Assembly: GCA_900088475.1 (NCBI GenBank)
Contig: FLMG01003686.1
Location: forward strand, 62,001-126,000
Direction: 5' to 3'
Length of the DNA stretch: 64,000 bases
Source: Hyphochytrium catenoides
Lineage: Eukaryota > Sar > Hyphochytriomycetes > Hyphochytriales > Hyphochytriaceae
The position numbers were made by a program, and so were the translations under genes. The notes under the pieces are model-generated. The model did not search any database. It saw only the letters and a program-made list of their open reading frames with translations, and was not told the DNA's origin. Positions 7,064 to 14,872 of the stretch are shown in pieces; the stretch's first letter is position 1; each line of letters starts with the position of its first letter.

Positions 7064-9613
7064 ATGTTATATAAGCGGCAAGCAACACCGATCCGTATAG
7101 GTATCCCTATGAAAAGCCTAGTTGTCCCAATATTGACCTCTGTAGCAGATGTCCTTATATCTATAGCGTACTTTGCCATCCCGGCCGAGCTGTGGTATTT
7201 TTATAAGCGACTAAGCCTTACTTCACAGGGCTTTCCATCTCAGTTCAAGCATGTACTATACTTGTTTGTCATGTTCATCAACTGCTGTGGCATGACCCAT
7301 ACGATAATGTCGTATGACCCGTGGTATCCCACCCCGATCTTGAACCTTCTCATGAAGACCGTGACAGCTCTCGTCTCCCTCTACACGTCTTACGATCTTT
7401 CCATAGTCATCCCTAGAATACTCTATTATCCTATCTACACTCAAGGAATTGAAAATGAAAATCTTCAGAGGCAGTTGCATGAACAATACTTGCAAGAGAA
7501 CATTAACATCTTCCGTCAAATCCGTCAGTACACACAAACGATGAGCGGCAAGCCACTAGAATCTCTCTATGATGAACTTGTATCAATTTTCAAACATCGG
7601 TTGAACCTCGATATTGCACTGTACGCTCGCGGTGACCACCGTTGTCAACTGGTCTCGAAATTACCCCCGGAGCTGGACTGTCCAGCTGCCATACCTCTTG
7701 ATGCAACAGAATGCACCAAACAGATGGGGTTTCAGGGCAAATGGTGGCTGCTGCAGTTTGATAGTGGTTACGAGGAGTACAGCGGTTACATTGCTCTCAG
7801 GACTTCACCTCGGGTTACTCGAATCACCACTCGTAAGAACCTGGTACTGCACAATCCCGAGGGTGAGGCGTTCTTACTACCTGAGACCGAAGCTACGGTA
7901 ACAGTTGACATGACGGATAAGCCATACTTCAATGACATCTTACTTGATATACTAGAACACTTCGAAAGCAATCTGGCCCAAGCAATATCGCGCCTTCAGA
8001 ACGACAACCTCATCACGACCCTTACAAGTCAGAATGATGCGCTTAACCGGTCACGCATTGAGAACAAACAACTTGCTAAGGATAGCCGTGACTGGCTTTC
8101 CGTAATGTCACATGAAATGCGAACACCGCTGTTCGCTATCCAATCCCTGACAGAACTAATCCTTACCAAGTTGGACAAACAGAACGAAAAGGAGATGTAC
8201 TCATCTCTACAGCTGATAAACAGCAGTGCACAACACTTATCAGAAATCATCAACAATGTGTTAGACTTCTCCAAGTTGGAAGATAGTGGATACCGCTTAG
8301 ATGCAACAACCTTCAACGTTCGCGACATAGTCTCCGAAGCCTTAACTATAAATGTGAGAAACGACAAGCGTATGTTCCCCCAGACCTGTATGTACTTCAC
8401 CGATAGGGTCCCTCAAGAAATCACTGCAGACGCTCTACGGCTGAAACAAATATTGCTTAACTTAGTGAGCAACGCTATCAAGTTTACTCCAGATGAAGGG
8501 TATCTCGTGGTGAACGTAGACATGGAGCGCTATCCAGGAGACAGCAGAGGCCGTATGAAGGTGGAAGTCATAGACACAGGAATAGGCATTAAAGATGAAG
8601 ACAGACCAAAAATATTTAAAGAGTATTCGCAAACAGAAGCGACGATAACAAGAAAATTTGGGGGCAGTGGCTTGGGACTCTCCATCTGCAAACGTCTTTG
8701 TAAGCTTATGGATGGCGACATCGACTTCTCGCCCAACCCTGGCGGGGGAACGATTTTCTACTTCAATGTAGTCGTGAATATACCTAGACATGAGAAACAG
8801 AAGATACAAGTGTGCGCTGATCTGCCTCAGGAGATGAAGGATTGGAAAGTATGCATCATCGATGACTTGCCCATATCAGCTGAATGCACCAGAAAGCATC
8901 TGGAACAAGAGCTTGGTATGACTAATGTTATGATCACCAATAGGTGCGACGTACCACTGGAAGGTGTTGCCTTGTACATAGTAAATATCAGATGCGAGTC
9001 TGTTATAAAGAACCTGTCCTATCTTGAGTCGTTGTTAAAGACCAACCCAGACCGAGTGATCCTACAAGGAAATGCCTATATGAAACAGATGACGTTATGT
9101 AGCTCACAGTATGAGATACTGGGTCCTGTGATACCCCGAGAGCTGTGTGAGATGGTGCGAGCCATAGGAGAGAGCGCAGGGTTGCTGCATAACATAGTGA
9201 AGAAGGATGACGAGTTTGCGCCTCTGAATCTTCATATCCTTGTCGCTGAAGATAATCCAGTTAACCAGACTGTACTGAAGCAGATGCTTACACGGATGAA
9301 GGTCACTGCAGACTTTGCGGATAACGGACAGACAGCTTTGACCAAGTTTGCAGCAGATCCTCAAAAATATGGCATAATTTTGATGGACGTCATGATGCCA
9401 ATTATGGATGGATACAGTGCGGCAGAAGAGATCCGAAAACTAACAAAGAGTGTGAGGTACCCACATATCATTGCCTTGACAGCAAATGCCTTTTGGGAAG
9501 ATAAGGTGAAGGCCATTGAAGCTGGTATGAATGACTTTGTGACAAAGCCAACAAAGTTCAAGACGCTCTATGATGCACTAGCCAAAGCGAAAGCACAACG
9601 TTCTAGCTCGTAA
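7064..9613 (+). CDS. Hybrid sensor histidine kinase with an ethylene-receptor-type N-terminus
   Basis: An 849-residue protein. Residues ~18-115 hold three membrane helices resembling the ethylene-binding domain of plant ETR1-type receptors. Asp29, Tyr36, Ile39, Pro40, Ile72, Cys75 and His79 (in SIAYFAIP and CCGMTH) line up with the seven residues known to matter for copper/ethylene binding. A GAF-like region (~150-310) leads to the kinase: H-box SHEMRTP with His350, N-box around Asn470, G-boxes DTGIGI and GGSGLGLSI. A receiver domain ends the protein, with Asp730, phosphoacceptor Asp775 and a TKP lysine near 828. So autophosphorylation and His-Asp relay look intact. No phosphotransfer partner lies in the window. 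The longer frame starts with TTG at 7052; the ATG at 7064 is chosen. Ethylene or copper binding is inference. Confidence 0.92.
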   Translation: MLYKRQATPIRIGIPMKSLVVPILTSVADVLISIAYFAIPAELWYFYKRLSLTSQGFPSQFKHVLYLFVMFINCCGMTHTIMSYDPWYPTPILNLLMKTVTALVSLYTSYDLSIVIPRILYYPIYTQGIENENLQRQLHEQYLQENINIFRQIRQYTQTMSGKPLESLYDELVSIFKHRLNLDIALYARGDHRCQLVSKLPPELDCPAAIPLDATECTKQMGFQGKWWLLQFDSGYEEYSGYIALRTSPRVTRITTRKNLVLHNPEGEAFLLPETEATVTVDMTDKPYFNDILLDILEHFESNLAQAISRLQNDNLITTLTSQNDALNRSRIENKQLAKDSRDWLSVMSHEMRTPLFAIQSLTELILTKLDKQNEKEMYSSLQLINSSAQHLSEIINNVLDFSKLEDSGYRLDATTFNVRDIVSEALTINVRNDKRMFPQTCMYFTDRVPQEITADALRLKQILLNLVSNAIKFTPDEGYLVVNVDMERYPGDSRGRMKVEVIDTGIGIKDEDRPKIFKEYSQTEATITRKFGGSGLGLSICKRLCKLMDGDIDFSPNPGGGTIFYFNVVVNIPRHEKQKIQVCADLPQEMKDWKVCIIDDLPISAECTRKHLEQELGMTNVMITNRCDVPLEGVALYIVNIRCESVIKNLSYLESLLKTNPDRVILQGNAYMKQMTLCSSQYEILGPVIPRELCEMVRAIGESAGLLHNIVKKDDEFAPLNLHILVAEDNPVNQTVLKQMLTRMKVTADFADNGQTALTKFAADPQKYGIILMDVMMPIMDGYSAAEEIRKLTKSVRYPHIIALTANAFWEDKVKAIEAGMNDFVTKPTKFKTLYDALAKAKAQRSSS

Positions 9614-9630
9614 AAGCAAAAAAAAAGAAT

Positions 9631-9652
9631 TGTTTGTGGACCGCTGTTGAAC
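9631..9652 (+). repeat. Degenerate single copy of the ~62-bp repeat core
   Basis: TTTGTGGACCGCTGTTGAAC differs at three positions from the opening block TTTGTAGACCGCTGTAAAC of the arrays at 12532 and 14433. It lies alone about 20 bases after the histidine kinase stop, nearly 3 kb from the first array, and lacks the rest of the unit. Confidence 0.65.
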
Positions 9653-9655
9653 CAA

Positions 9656-9703
9656 ATGGCGATGCAGGAGCTCCTCCGAGTTGCTTTGGCCCAGCATCGC
9701 TAT
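9656..9703 (+). terminator. Stem-loop after the histidine kinase gene
   Basis: Arms ATGGCGATGC (9656-9665) and GCATCGCTAT (9694-9703) pair over 10 positions with one G:U. The loop starts with the perfect palindrome AGGAGCTCCT (9666-9675). It lies 43 bases after the stop codon. A role in 3'-end formation is inferred from the hairpin-at-gene-end habit of mimivirus-type viruses. Confidence 0.45.
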
Positions 9704-10102
9704 GGCATAGAAAGCTTCTCATGGCCGTACCGCTCCTAACAGCTTATATTCAAAAGACTCCATTGGTATTGACCACAAGAATTTAAGATTCTACTCGTAG
9801 GATGGAACTTCGCTCTTCACCAGCAAACCCCCTTTCGAGGATACAAAGATACCACTGTTTGTCGGGGCAAGCCCCATTCCCCACTTGTCTCAGAATGTAG
9901 ATGTTCTTTAGGACAGCTTCTCCACTCCAAGACCATTTCAGCAATTCCCACATACAAGTCAAGACCAAGGTTCAGCTTTGAACTTTATAAGTTTTGAGGT
10001 AAGAGCACGGCGTCGTAAGCTGTAACTGGTTGTTTGCATTCCAAAAGGTCTAATGATTGACCCACTCCACTGTAGTTCTCTGCCCAAGTCCGTCCATAAA
10101 GA

Positions 10103-10366
10103 ATGGCAAGGTGGTCTCAAGTCGCGGTGCTGGCACTCCCGTTGCTGTGTCTGAATATGCAAATGACCGAAGCGGGTCTTCTGTCCTACGGCATTTGCCA
10201 GTCCGGCTGTAATGCTCTAGCGGTAGCATGCTATACCGCTGCAGGTGCCACTTTTGGCACTGTCACTGCCGGTGCGGGTGTTCCCGCAGCCATCCTGGCG
10301 TGCAATGCAGCTCTTGGAGCCTGCATGGGTGGATGTGTGGCCGCTGGATGTGCCCCCATCCCTTGA
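10103..10366 (+). CDS. Small secreted Cys-rich peptide, 'zygote-specific Zys3'-like
   Basis: An 87-residue protein with a clear N-terminal signal peptide (MARWSQVAVLALPLLCLNMQ, cleavage plausible near residue 24). The mature part of ~60 residues is Ala/Gly/Cys-rich: SYGICQSGCNALAVACY, then AAILACNAALGACMGGCVAAG. Seven Cys in the mature part suggest disulfides. The GICQ-GCN-LAVACY pattern is one I associate with short secreted proteins of eukaryotes, some annotated as zygote-specific Zys3-like; that name is from memory and the function is not known. It sits alone in a repeat-rich accessory stretch, consistent with acquisition from a host. Could be a secreted effector or envelope peptide. Confidence 0.65.
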   Translation: MARWSQVAVLALPLLCLNMQMTEAGLLSYGICQSGCNALAVACYTAAGATFGTVTAGAGVPAAILACNAALGACMGGCVAAGCAPIP

Positions 10367-10650
10367 TATGAGTTCAGCGATGTGACTACAATGAAACCGA
10401 GAGACATGCTCATGTTTGGAGCCAATGTCTTCCAGCTATAGCACTCGCACCTAGGTGGAGGCCCGGAGAAGAGATCTGTCTCTACTTAATGAGATATTCA
10501 TACAAACTTGTTTGAACCTCATTGGCTCTCTATCGTTGTCCACCGTCTAGGTCTGGCAGTGTGTTACAGATTCAAATCGTTTTCATTGAAGTCACATCAC
10601 GATATAATTGTCAGATCTGCGGAGTAAGTTATAAATCAAGTTACAATGAC

Positions 10651-10702
10651 ACGAACCTGACACATCTTAGGCCTGGGTAGGCTTCAAATGTGTCAGGTTC
10701 GT
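10651..10702. ncRNA. Perfect 15-bp inverted repeat, possible structured RNA
   Basis: ACGAACCTGACACAT (10651-10665) and its exact reverse complement (10688-10702) flank a 22-base loop. The stem is too long and exact to be likely by chance in a gap of this size. It could be a transcript 3' hairpin of the small gene at 10103-10366, a small RNA precursor, or a protein-binding palindrome on DNA. Confidence 0.5.
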
Positions 10703-10730
10703 TGGTCCATCAAGTTGCTTAGGCTTCACT

Positions 10731-10775
10731 TGCGACGGTGGCAGCCCAACTGGCTTCTGGTTTGCCACTGTTGCA
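10731..10775 (+). ncRNA. 13-bp hairpin with G:U pairs, possible structured RNA
   Basis: TGCGACGGTGGCA (10731-10743) pairs with TGCCACTGTTGCA (10763-10775) over all 13 positions if two G:U pairs are allowed. The G:U pairs form only in plus-strand RNA, which suggests structure in RNA rather than a DNA palindrome. It follows the 15-bp hairpin by 28 bases. Confidence 0.45.
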
Positions 10776-10886
10776 AATGATAGTGCCTGGATATGTCATA
10801 TCTCTAGAGTCGGTGATCTATATCTACTGTCTAAATGTGAGTATTGAAGATCAATCACCTTGGACGTATAGTGAAGGACCGAAAAA

Positions 10887-12338
10887 ATGCCACTAATTCA
10901 ATCTGATATCGATCATATCATTCTCTCTTACCTCAGAGTCAAAGATCTCAAGCCAATAGAGTCCGTCCTAGACAAGAACCTTCTCGATGACTTTCTTGCG
11001 AAGTCGGATCCATATGCTATCTACCATTATGGTTATCGTGACGTCTTTAACAAGAACATCAAGAAGTTCAAGGCCCATAGACTCCAGGTGGTTCTACGTC
11101 ATGCCTTCAAGAACAACCAACACGATCCCTTGGTACGACTGATTCTCTTGAATCGCTTTGACCTGAGGTTAGATGTTGTGGTACGATGCATTGGTCCTCA
11201 CAGAGATATCGCGGAAGCTCTGTTGAACAACAACACTGCCGAGTACCGAACCAAGTTCGCAAAAAAAGTCATCGACAGTGGAATATACAACCTGTATCCA
11301 ACGATTCTCTCCAATGCTGAACTTTCTCGCTATTGTCGACAACACATTTATATTCCAGGTCTTCTTAGATACAACTCCATAAACAGTAATCTAATGGCAG
11401 ACATCACAATTGCCGCACTTGAACACATACCGGTAAACACAATCTTGGAAGGTATTCGGTATGCGTGGAAAGCGACTGACATTGAACGGATTCTCTTGGA
11501 GAGCAAGGTCTTCGTGCAAAAGGTAAGAACGTGGTACTACCAGTTATCCCCCATTGATCAGGTCTATACCGTCGAACGCTACAAGAGGACATCGTATTCA
11601 ACGTTAATAAAGCCAGACTATACCAGGATAGGTCAAAGAGATGTTATAGCTCTCATTGGTTCGCGTCACAGGACTTACGGTCATCAAATAATTCCCATTC
11701 TTGACGAGGTGATCGCTGCGTCCAATATCCATCAACAGCATCTCCCAGATTACTGTATGGAGAGTCTAGCTGGAGGCCAGTATGATGTCACCAAGCATAT
11801 ACTTGACAAGCACATGCGGTATCACATTCCAGCCAGTAAGCTCTGTGGGGCCATTATGATAGACCTGGCCAATAAAGGCTGGCATGAGATGCTCAATAAT
11901 ATTATTCTCAATGAACAGAACCAATGGTCGTCAACCGTCTCGGAGACAGTACTGCGAAAGGTACCACCTGGTCTAAATCTTATCAGTGACGCAATCTTCA
12001 AGTTAATGGACCAAGTCACAAGCCCCGTTGCAATCTATATACTAATGAACATCATGGAAGTCAACACATATGGACACACCGATTGCTCCCTCACAACCTA
12101 CTACCTCCGATACTTACAGCATATCAAGGTTGATCATAATATCAATCACTTACTCGGTTACGTGCTAAGACACCCCAACACGAGTATGTGGGCTGCGTTG
12201 TTGACCGACACTAGGTTCTACCCACACTATGATCTCCAATCGATGATGCATATTGCTACCGAAACATCGGTCACCGAAACAGCGGCTATAAGATTCTTAC
12301 TCTTACTCTCAACCAAGATCAGAGAACTCAAGGTTTAG
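10887..12338 (+). CDS. Helical-repeat protein, weakly ankyrin-like
   Basis: A 483-residue protein without a firm family match. The N-terminus (SDIDHIILSYLRVKDL) looks like the short leucine-rich start often seen before ankyrin-like repeats in giant-virus proteins, perhaps an F-box relic. The rest is a chain of short helices of irregular 30-40 residue period (LAGGQYDVTKHILDKHM; IMIDLANKGWHEMLNNII). The ATG at 10887 follows an A-run. It is the first gene of the repeat-rich stretch before the first array. An adaptor role is inferred from architecture only. Confidence 0.65.
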   Translation: MPLIQSDIDHIILSYLRVKDLKPIESVLDKNLLDDFLAKSDPYAIYHYGYRDVFNKNIKKFKAHRLQVVLRHAFKNNQHDPLVRLILLNRFDLRLDVVVRCIGPHRDIAEALLNNNTAEYRTKFAKKVIDSGIYNLYPTILSNAELSRYCRQHIYIPGLLRYNSINSNLMADITIAALEHIPVNTILEGIRYAWKATDIERILLESKVFVQKVRTWYYQLSPIDQVYTVERYKRTSYSTLIKPDYTRIGQRDVIALIGSRHRTYGHQIIPILDEVIAASNIHQQHLPDYCMESLAGGQYDVTKHILDKHMRYHIPASKLCGAIMIDLANKGWHEMLNNIILNEQNQWSSTVSETVLRKVPPGLNLISDAIFKLMDQVTSPVAIYILMNIMEVNTYGHTDCSLTTYYLRYLQHIKVDHNINHLLGYVLRHPNTSMWAALLTDTRFYPHYDLQSMMHIATETSVTETAAIRFLLLLSTKIRELKV

Positions 12339-13242
12339 CTTATTCATAACCATACCGCTGGACGTTTCATCATGGCACGGAGACCGTTACAAAGGCATAC
12401 ACCAGAGTGGCTAATGCAAGTCATGGTAGCTTGTTTTACAAAAATAGCTACGGCGGATACTGCGCGAGGCTGATTGTCGAAGAGCTGTAAGATATTTGGA
12501 TGCTGCTTGGCTCAGCTAAAGTATGTTTTTGTTTGTAGACCGCTGTAAACTTTTACCTTGGGAGTACAACGGATGTAGCAAAAGATAATATACTTTGTAG
12601 ACCGCTGTAAACTTTTACCTTGGGCGTACAACTGATGTAGCAAAAGATAATATAGTTTGTAGACCGCTGTAAACTTTTACCTTTGGAGTACAACTGATGT
12701 AGCAAAAGATACTCCGGAGTACTATTGTTTGTAGACCGCTGTAAACTTTTACATTGGAAGTACAACGAATGTAGCAAAAAACAAGGTATTGTAGACCGCT
12801 GTAAACTTTTACCTTGGGAGTACAACTGATGTAGCAAAAGATAATATTGTTTGTAGACCGCTGTAAACTTTTACCTTGGAAGTACCACTGATGTAGCAAA
12901 AAGATAATACTGTTTGTAGACCGCTGTAAACTTTTACCCTTGGAAGTACAACGAATGTAGCGAAGGATATTTTTGTTTGTAGACCGCTGTAAACTTCTAC
13001 CTTTGGAGTACAACTCATGTAGCAAAAGATATTATAGTTTGTAGACCGCTGTAAACTTTTACCTTGGGAACAACGGATGTAGCAAAAGAAAATGTTTGTA
13101 GACCGCTGGTAAGAACATGGCAAAGTTGCCGAAGCTAGCCTACTATAAGGACCACTAGATCCCCCATATACTATGTATATCTAAATCTTGGAATATCCAT
13201 TAGTAGATTTAGAAATGCTTACAAGGTAAAGCATAAGGAGCC
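12339..13242. other. 904-base gap largely filled by repeat array 1
   Basis: After about 190 bases of unique sequence the gap is occupied by the first array of ~62-bp repeats (12532-13113), then ~130 bases leading to the ankyrin gene at 13243. Frames read through the array on the minus strand because the unit lacks stops in some frames; they encode only the repeat and are not genes. Confidence 0.75.
12532..13113 (+). repeat. Direct-repeat array 1, ten copies of a ~62-bp unit
   Basis: Copies begin near 12532, 12594, 12656, 12728, 12789, 12850, 12913, 12976, 13038 and 13095 (the last is cut short). Each opens with TTTGTAGACCGCTGTAAAC, then CTTTTACCTTGGGAGTACAA and a TGATGTAGCAAAAGATA tail. Copies differ at a few bases and the spacer after the tail varies most; the third carries the palindrome ACTCCGGAGT (12711-12720). 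There are no separate unique spacers and no cas genes, so this is not CRISPR. Array 2 (14433-14827) lies on the other side of the ankyrin gene in the same orientation. Confidence 0.92.
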
Positions 13243-14307
13243 ATGGGGGATCTTTTAAGAGATCGACGCCGCGGCTCTGCCGCGGGCGATGACGCAGCAG
13301 CAAATGGGGACCTCGAAAAGGTCAAGAGACTATACAATGATGGCGAATCTTGTACTGTAGATGCAATGGACTTTGCTGCTCGCAAGGGTCACCTTGACGT
13401 GGTCAAGTGGCTCCACGAGCACAGACAAGAAGGCTGCACTACACTTGCAATGAACTTGGCTGCAGCTTATGGTCACCTTGAAGTAGTCAAGTGGCTGCAC
13501 GATCATCGTAAAGAAGGCTGCACTGCAATGGCAATGAACTGTGCTGCTGAGAATGGTCACCTTGAAGTAGTCAAGTGGCTGCACGAGCATCGTAAAGAAG
13601 GCTGTACTACGGATGCAATGAACTGCGCTGCTGAGAATGGTCACCTTGAAGTAGTCAAGTGGCTGCACGAGCACAGACGAGAAGGATGCACTACTTACGC
13701 AATGGACTGGGCTGCTCGCAAGGGTCACCTTGACGTGGTCAAGTGGCTGCACGAGCACAGACGAGAAGGATGCACTACAAATGCAATGAATTGGGCAGCC
13801 TCTAATGGTCACCTTGACGTAGTCAAGTGGCTCCACGATAACAGACAAGAAGGATGCACTACTTATGCAATGAACTGGGCTGCGGATAATGGTCACCTTG
13901 ACGTAATCAAGTGGCTGTATAAGCACAGACGAGAAGGATGCACTACAGCTGCAATGGACTGGGCTGCTTTTAGGGGTCACCTTGACGTTATTAAGTGGCT
14001 GTACGAGAATCGCAAAGAGCTATATGATTCTCGCGGCGTAATCCCCTGTACTACCTACGCAATAAACTGCGCTGCTATTCATGAGTATTTTAATGTAGTG
14101 TCTTTCCTCTTCGAACATAGACTTTACAAATACAACCATCTTACCAAGAAAGCTCGCAAAATAGTAGATTCTCTCATAAAAAATCGGTTTCAGGCTATCT
14201 TCACGCGTGTACAAAACGTATACCGCGTGCGCGAGTTCCTGTGCAAGTACATGGTCTACAGACCAGGCTCCAGCTATGTCAATCAACTGGTAGTAGGCTT
14301 CGACTAA
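13243..14307 (+). CDS. Ankyrin-repeat protein of the giant-virus 'VVKWLHEHR' type
   Basis: A 354-residue protein. After a short start (MGDLLRDRRRGSAAGDDAAA) about nine 28-residue repeats follow (~25-255), each of form GHLDVVKWLHEHRREGCTT plus AMNWAA. The DNA units are 84 bases and nearly identical between ~13387 and 14000, a sign of recent expansion or homogenisation. The C-terminus (~290-354) carries a different helical domain, ending in FLCKYMVYRPG, loosely like the KPLYKPG end of the proteins at 2-868 and 46403-47707. It is framed by repeat arrays 1 and 2 and followed by a 20-bp hairpin. A protein-binding adaptor; target unknown. Confidence 0.92.
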   Translation: MGDLLRDRRRGSAAGDDAAANGDLEKVKRLYNDGESCTVDAMDFAARKGHLDVVKWLHEHRQEGCTTLAMNLAAAYGHLEVVKWLHDHRKEGCTAMAMNCAAENGHLEVVKWLHEHRKEGCTTDAMNCAAENGHLEVVKWLHEHRREGCTTYAMDWAARKGHLDVVKWLHEHRREGCTTNAMNWAASNGHLDVVKWLHDNRQEGCTTYAMNWAADNGHLDVIKWLYKHRREGCTTAAMDWAAFRGHLDVIKWLYENRKELYDSRGVIPCTTYAINCAAIHEYFNVVSFLFEHRLYKYNHLTKKARKIVDSLIKNRFQAIFTRVQNVYRVREFLCKYMVYRPGSSYVNQLVVGFD

Positions 14308-14396
14308 GCTCTCGCTTAAGCAAAGTTGCTATCATTTTTTCGCACTTTCTGCGGACTTTTTGCTCGCAAGTTTGACTAAGCGAGAGCTTAGTCGAA
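14299..14396 (+). terminator. Perfect 20-bp inverted repeat at the ankyrin gene stop
   Basis: Arms TTCGACTAAGCTCTCGCTTA (14299-14318) and its exact reverse complement (14377-14396) enclose 58 bases. The stop codon TAA (14305-14307) lies inside the first arm, so the hairpin begins in the last codons. The loop contains a T-run. This is the strongest inverted repeat I found in the window and fits a transcript-end hairpin. Confidence 0.7.
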
Positions 14397-14872
14397 TGAC
14401 TAACAACCAGTGTAGTGTGGCTGATATTTTTGTTTGTAGACCGCTGTAAACTTTTACCTTGGGAGTACAACTGATGTAGCAAAAGATATTATAGTTTGTA
14501 GACCGCTGTAAACTTTTACCTTGGGCGTACAACTGATGTAGCAAACGATAAAATAGTTTGTAGACCGCTGTAAACTTTTACCTTGGGCGTACAACTGATG
14601 TAGCAAAAGATAATATAGTTTGTAGACCGCTGTAAACTTTTACCTTGGGAGTGCAACTGATGTAGCAAAAGATATTCTTGTTTGTAGACCGCTGTAAACT
14701 TTTACCTTGGGAACAACGGATGTAGCACAATATATTCTTGTTTGTAGACCGCTGTAAACTTTTACCTTGGGAACAACGGATGTAGCAAAAGATACTCCGG
14801 AGTAATATTGTTTGTAGACCGCTGTCATGTCATACAAACAATATTATCTTTCAATGTTGGAGATTTTTTTGG
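14308..14872. other. 565-base gap with hairpin and repeat array 2
   Basis: The gap holds the second arm of the 20-bp hairpin, about 35 bases of unique sequence, then array 2 (14433-14827), and ~45 bases before the 3' end of the methyltransferase gene. Frames across the array are repeat read-through, not genes. Confidence 0.75.
14433..14827 (+). repeat. Direct-repeat array 2, seven copies of the ~62-bp unit
   Basis: Copies begin near 14433, 14495, 14557, 14619, 14681, 14741 and 14811; the last stops after TTTGTAGACCGCTGT. Copies five and six have the shorter CTTGGGAACAACGGATG form also seen in the ninth copy of array 1. The sixth ends with the ACTCCGGAGT palindrome found in copy three of array 1. 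Shared variants show that the two arrays exchange or derive from one another. Confidence 0.92.

Larger units (their letters stand above)
9614..10102. other. 489-base gap with a degenerate repeat and a hairpin
   Basis: No convincing gene. It holds a lone degenerate copy of the ~62-bp repeat core (9631-9652), then a stem-loop (9656-9703). The rest shows only short frames on the minus strand with no recognisable protein. The region just before 10103 may carry the promoter of the small secreted-peptide gene, but no clear TATA-like stretch is visible there. Confidence 0.6.
10367..10886. other. 520-base gap with two RNA-like hairpins
   Basis: No convincing protein gene. The gap separates the secreted-peptide gene from the gene at 10887. 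Its centre carries two adjacent inverted repeats (10651-10702 and 10731-10775), listed separately. The flanks look like unique sequence without tandem repeats. Confidence 0.65.

Noticed and set aside
7064-9613. Reading the kinase N-terminus as an ordinary multi-helix sensor (MHYT or 7TM type)
   Set aside because: Three helices only, and the Asp/Tyr/Ile/Pro and Ile/Cys/His positions fit the ethylene-receptor pattern far better.
12553-13123. Overlapping minus-strand frames of 94-136 codons across repeat array 1
   Set aside because: They are read-through of the ~62-bp unit, which lacks stops in some frames; the products are just the repeat in translation.
13330-13980. 216-codon minus-strand frame opposite the ankyrin gene
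   Set aside because: It mirrors the 84-base repeat; the plus-strand product is a clear ankyrin protein.
12532-14827. CRISPR array
   Set aside because: The unit repeats end to end with no unique spacers of constant length and no cas genes are present.
14332-14837. Minus-strand frames across repeat array 2
   Set aside because: Same repeat read-through as array 1.
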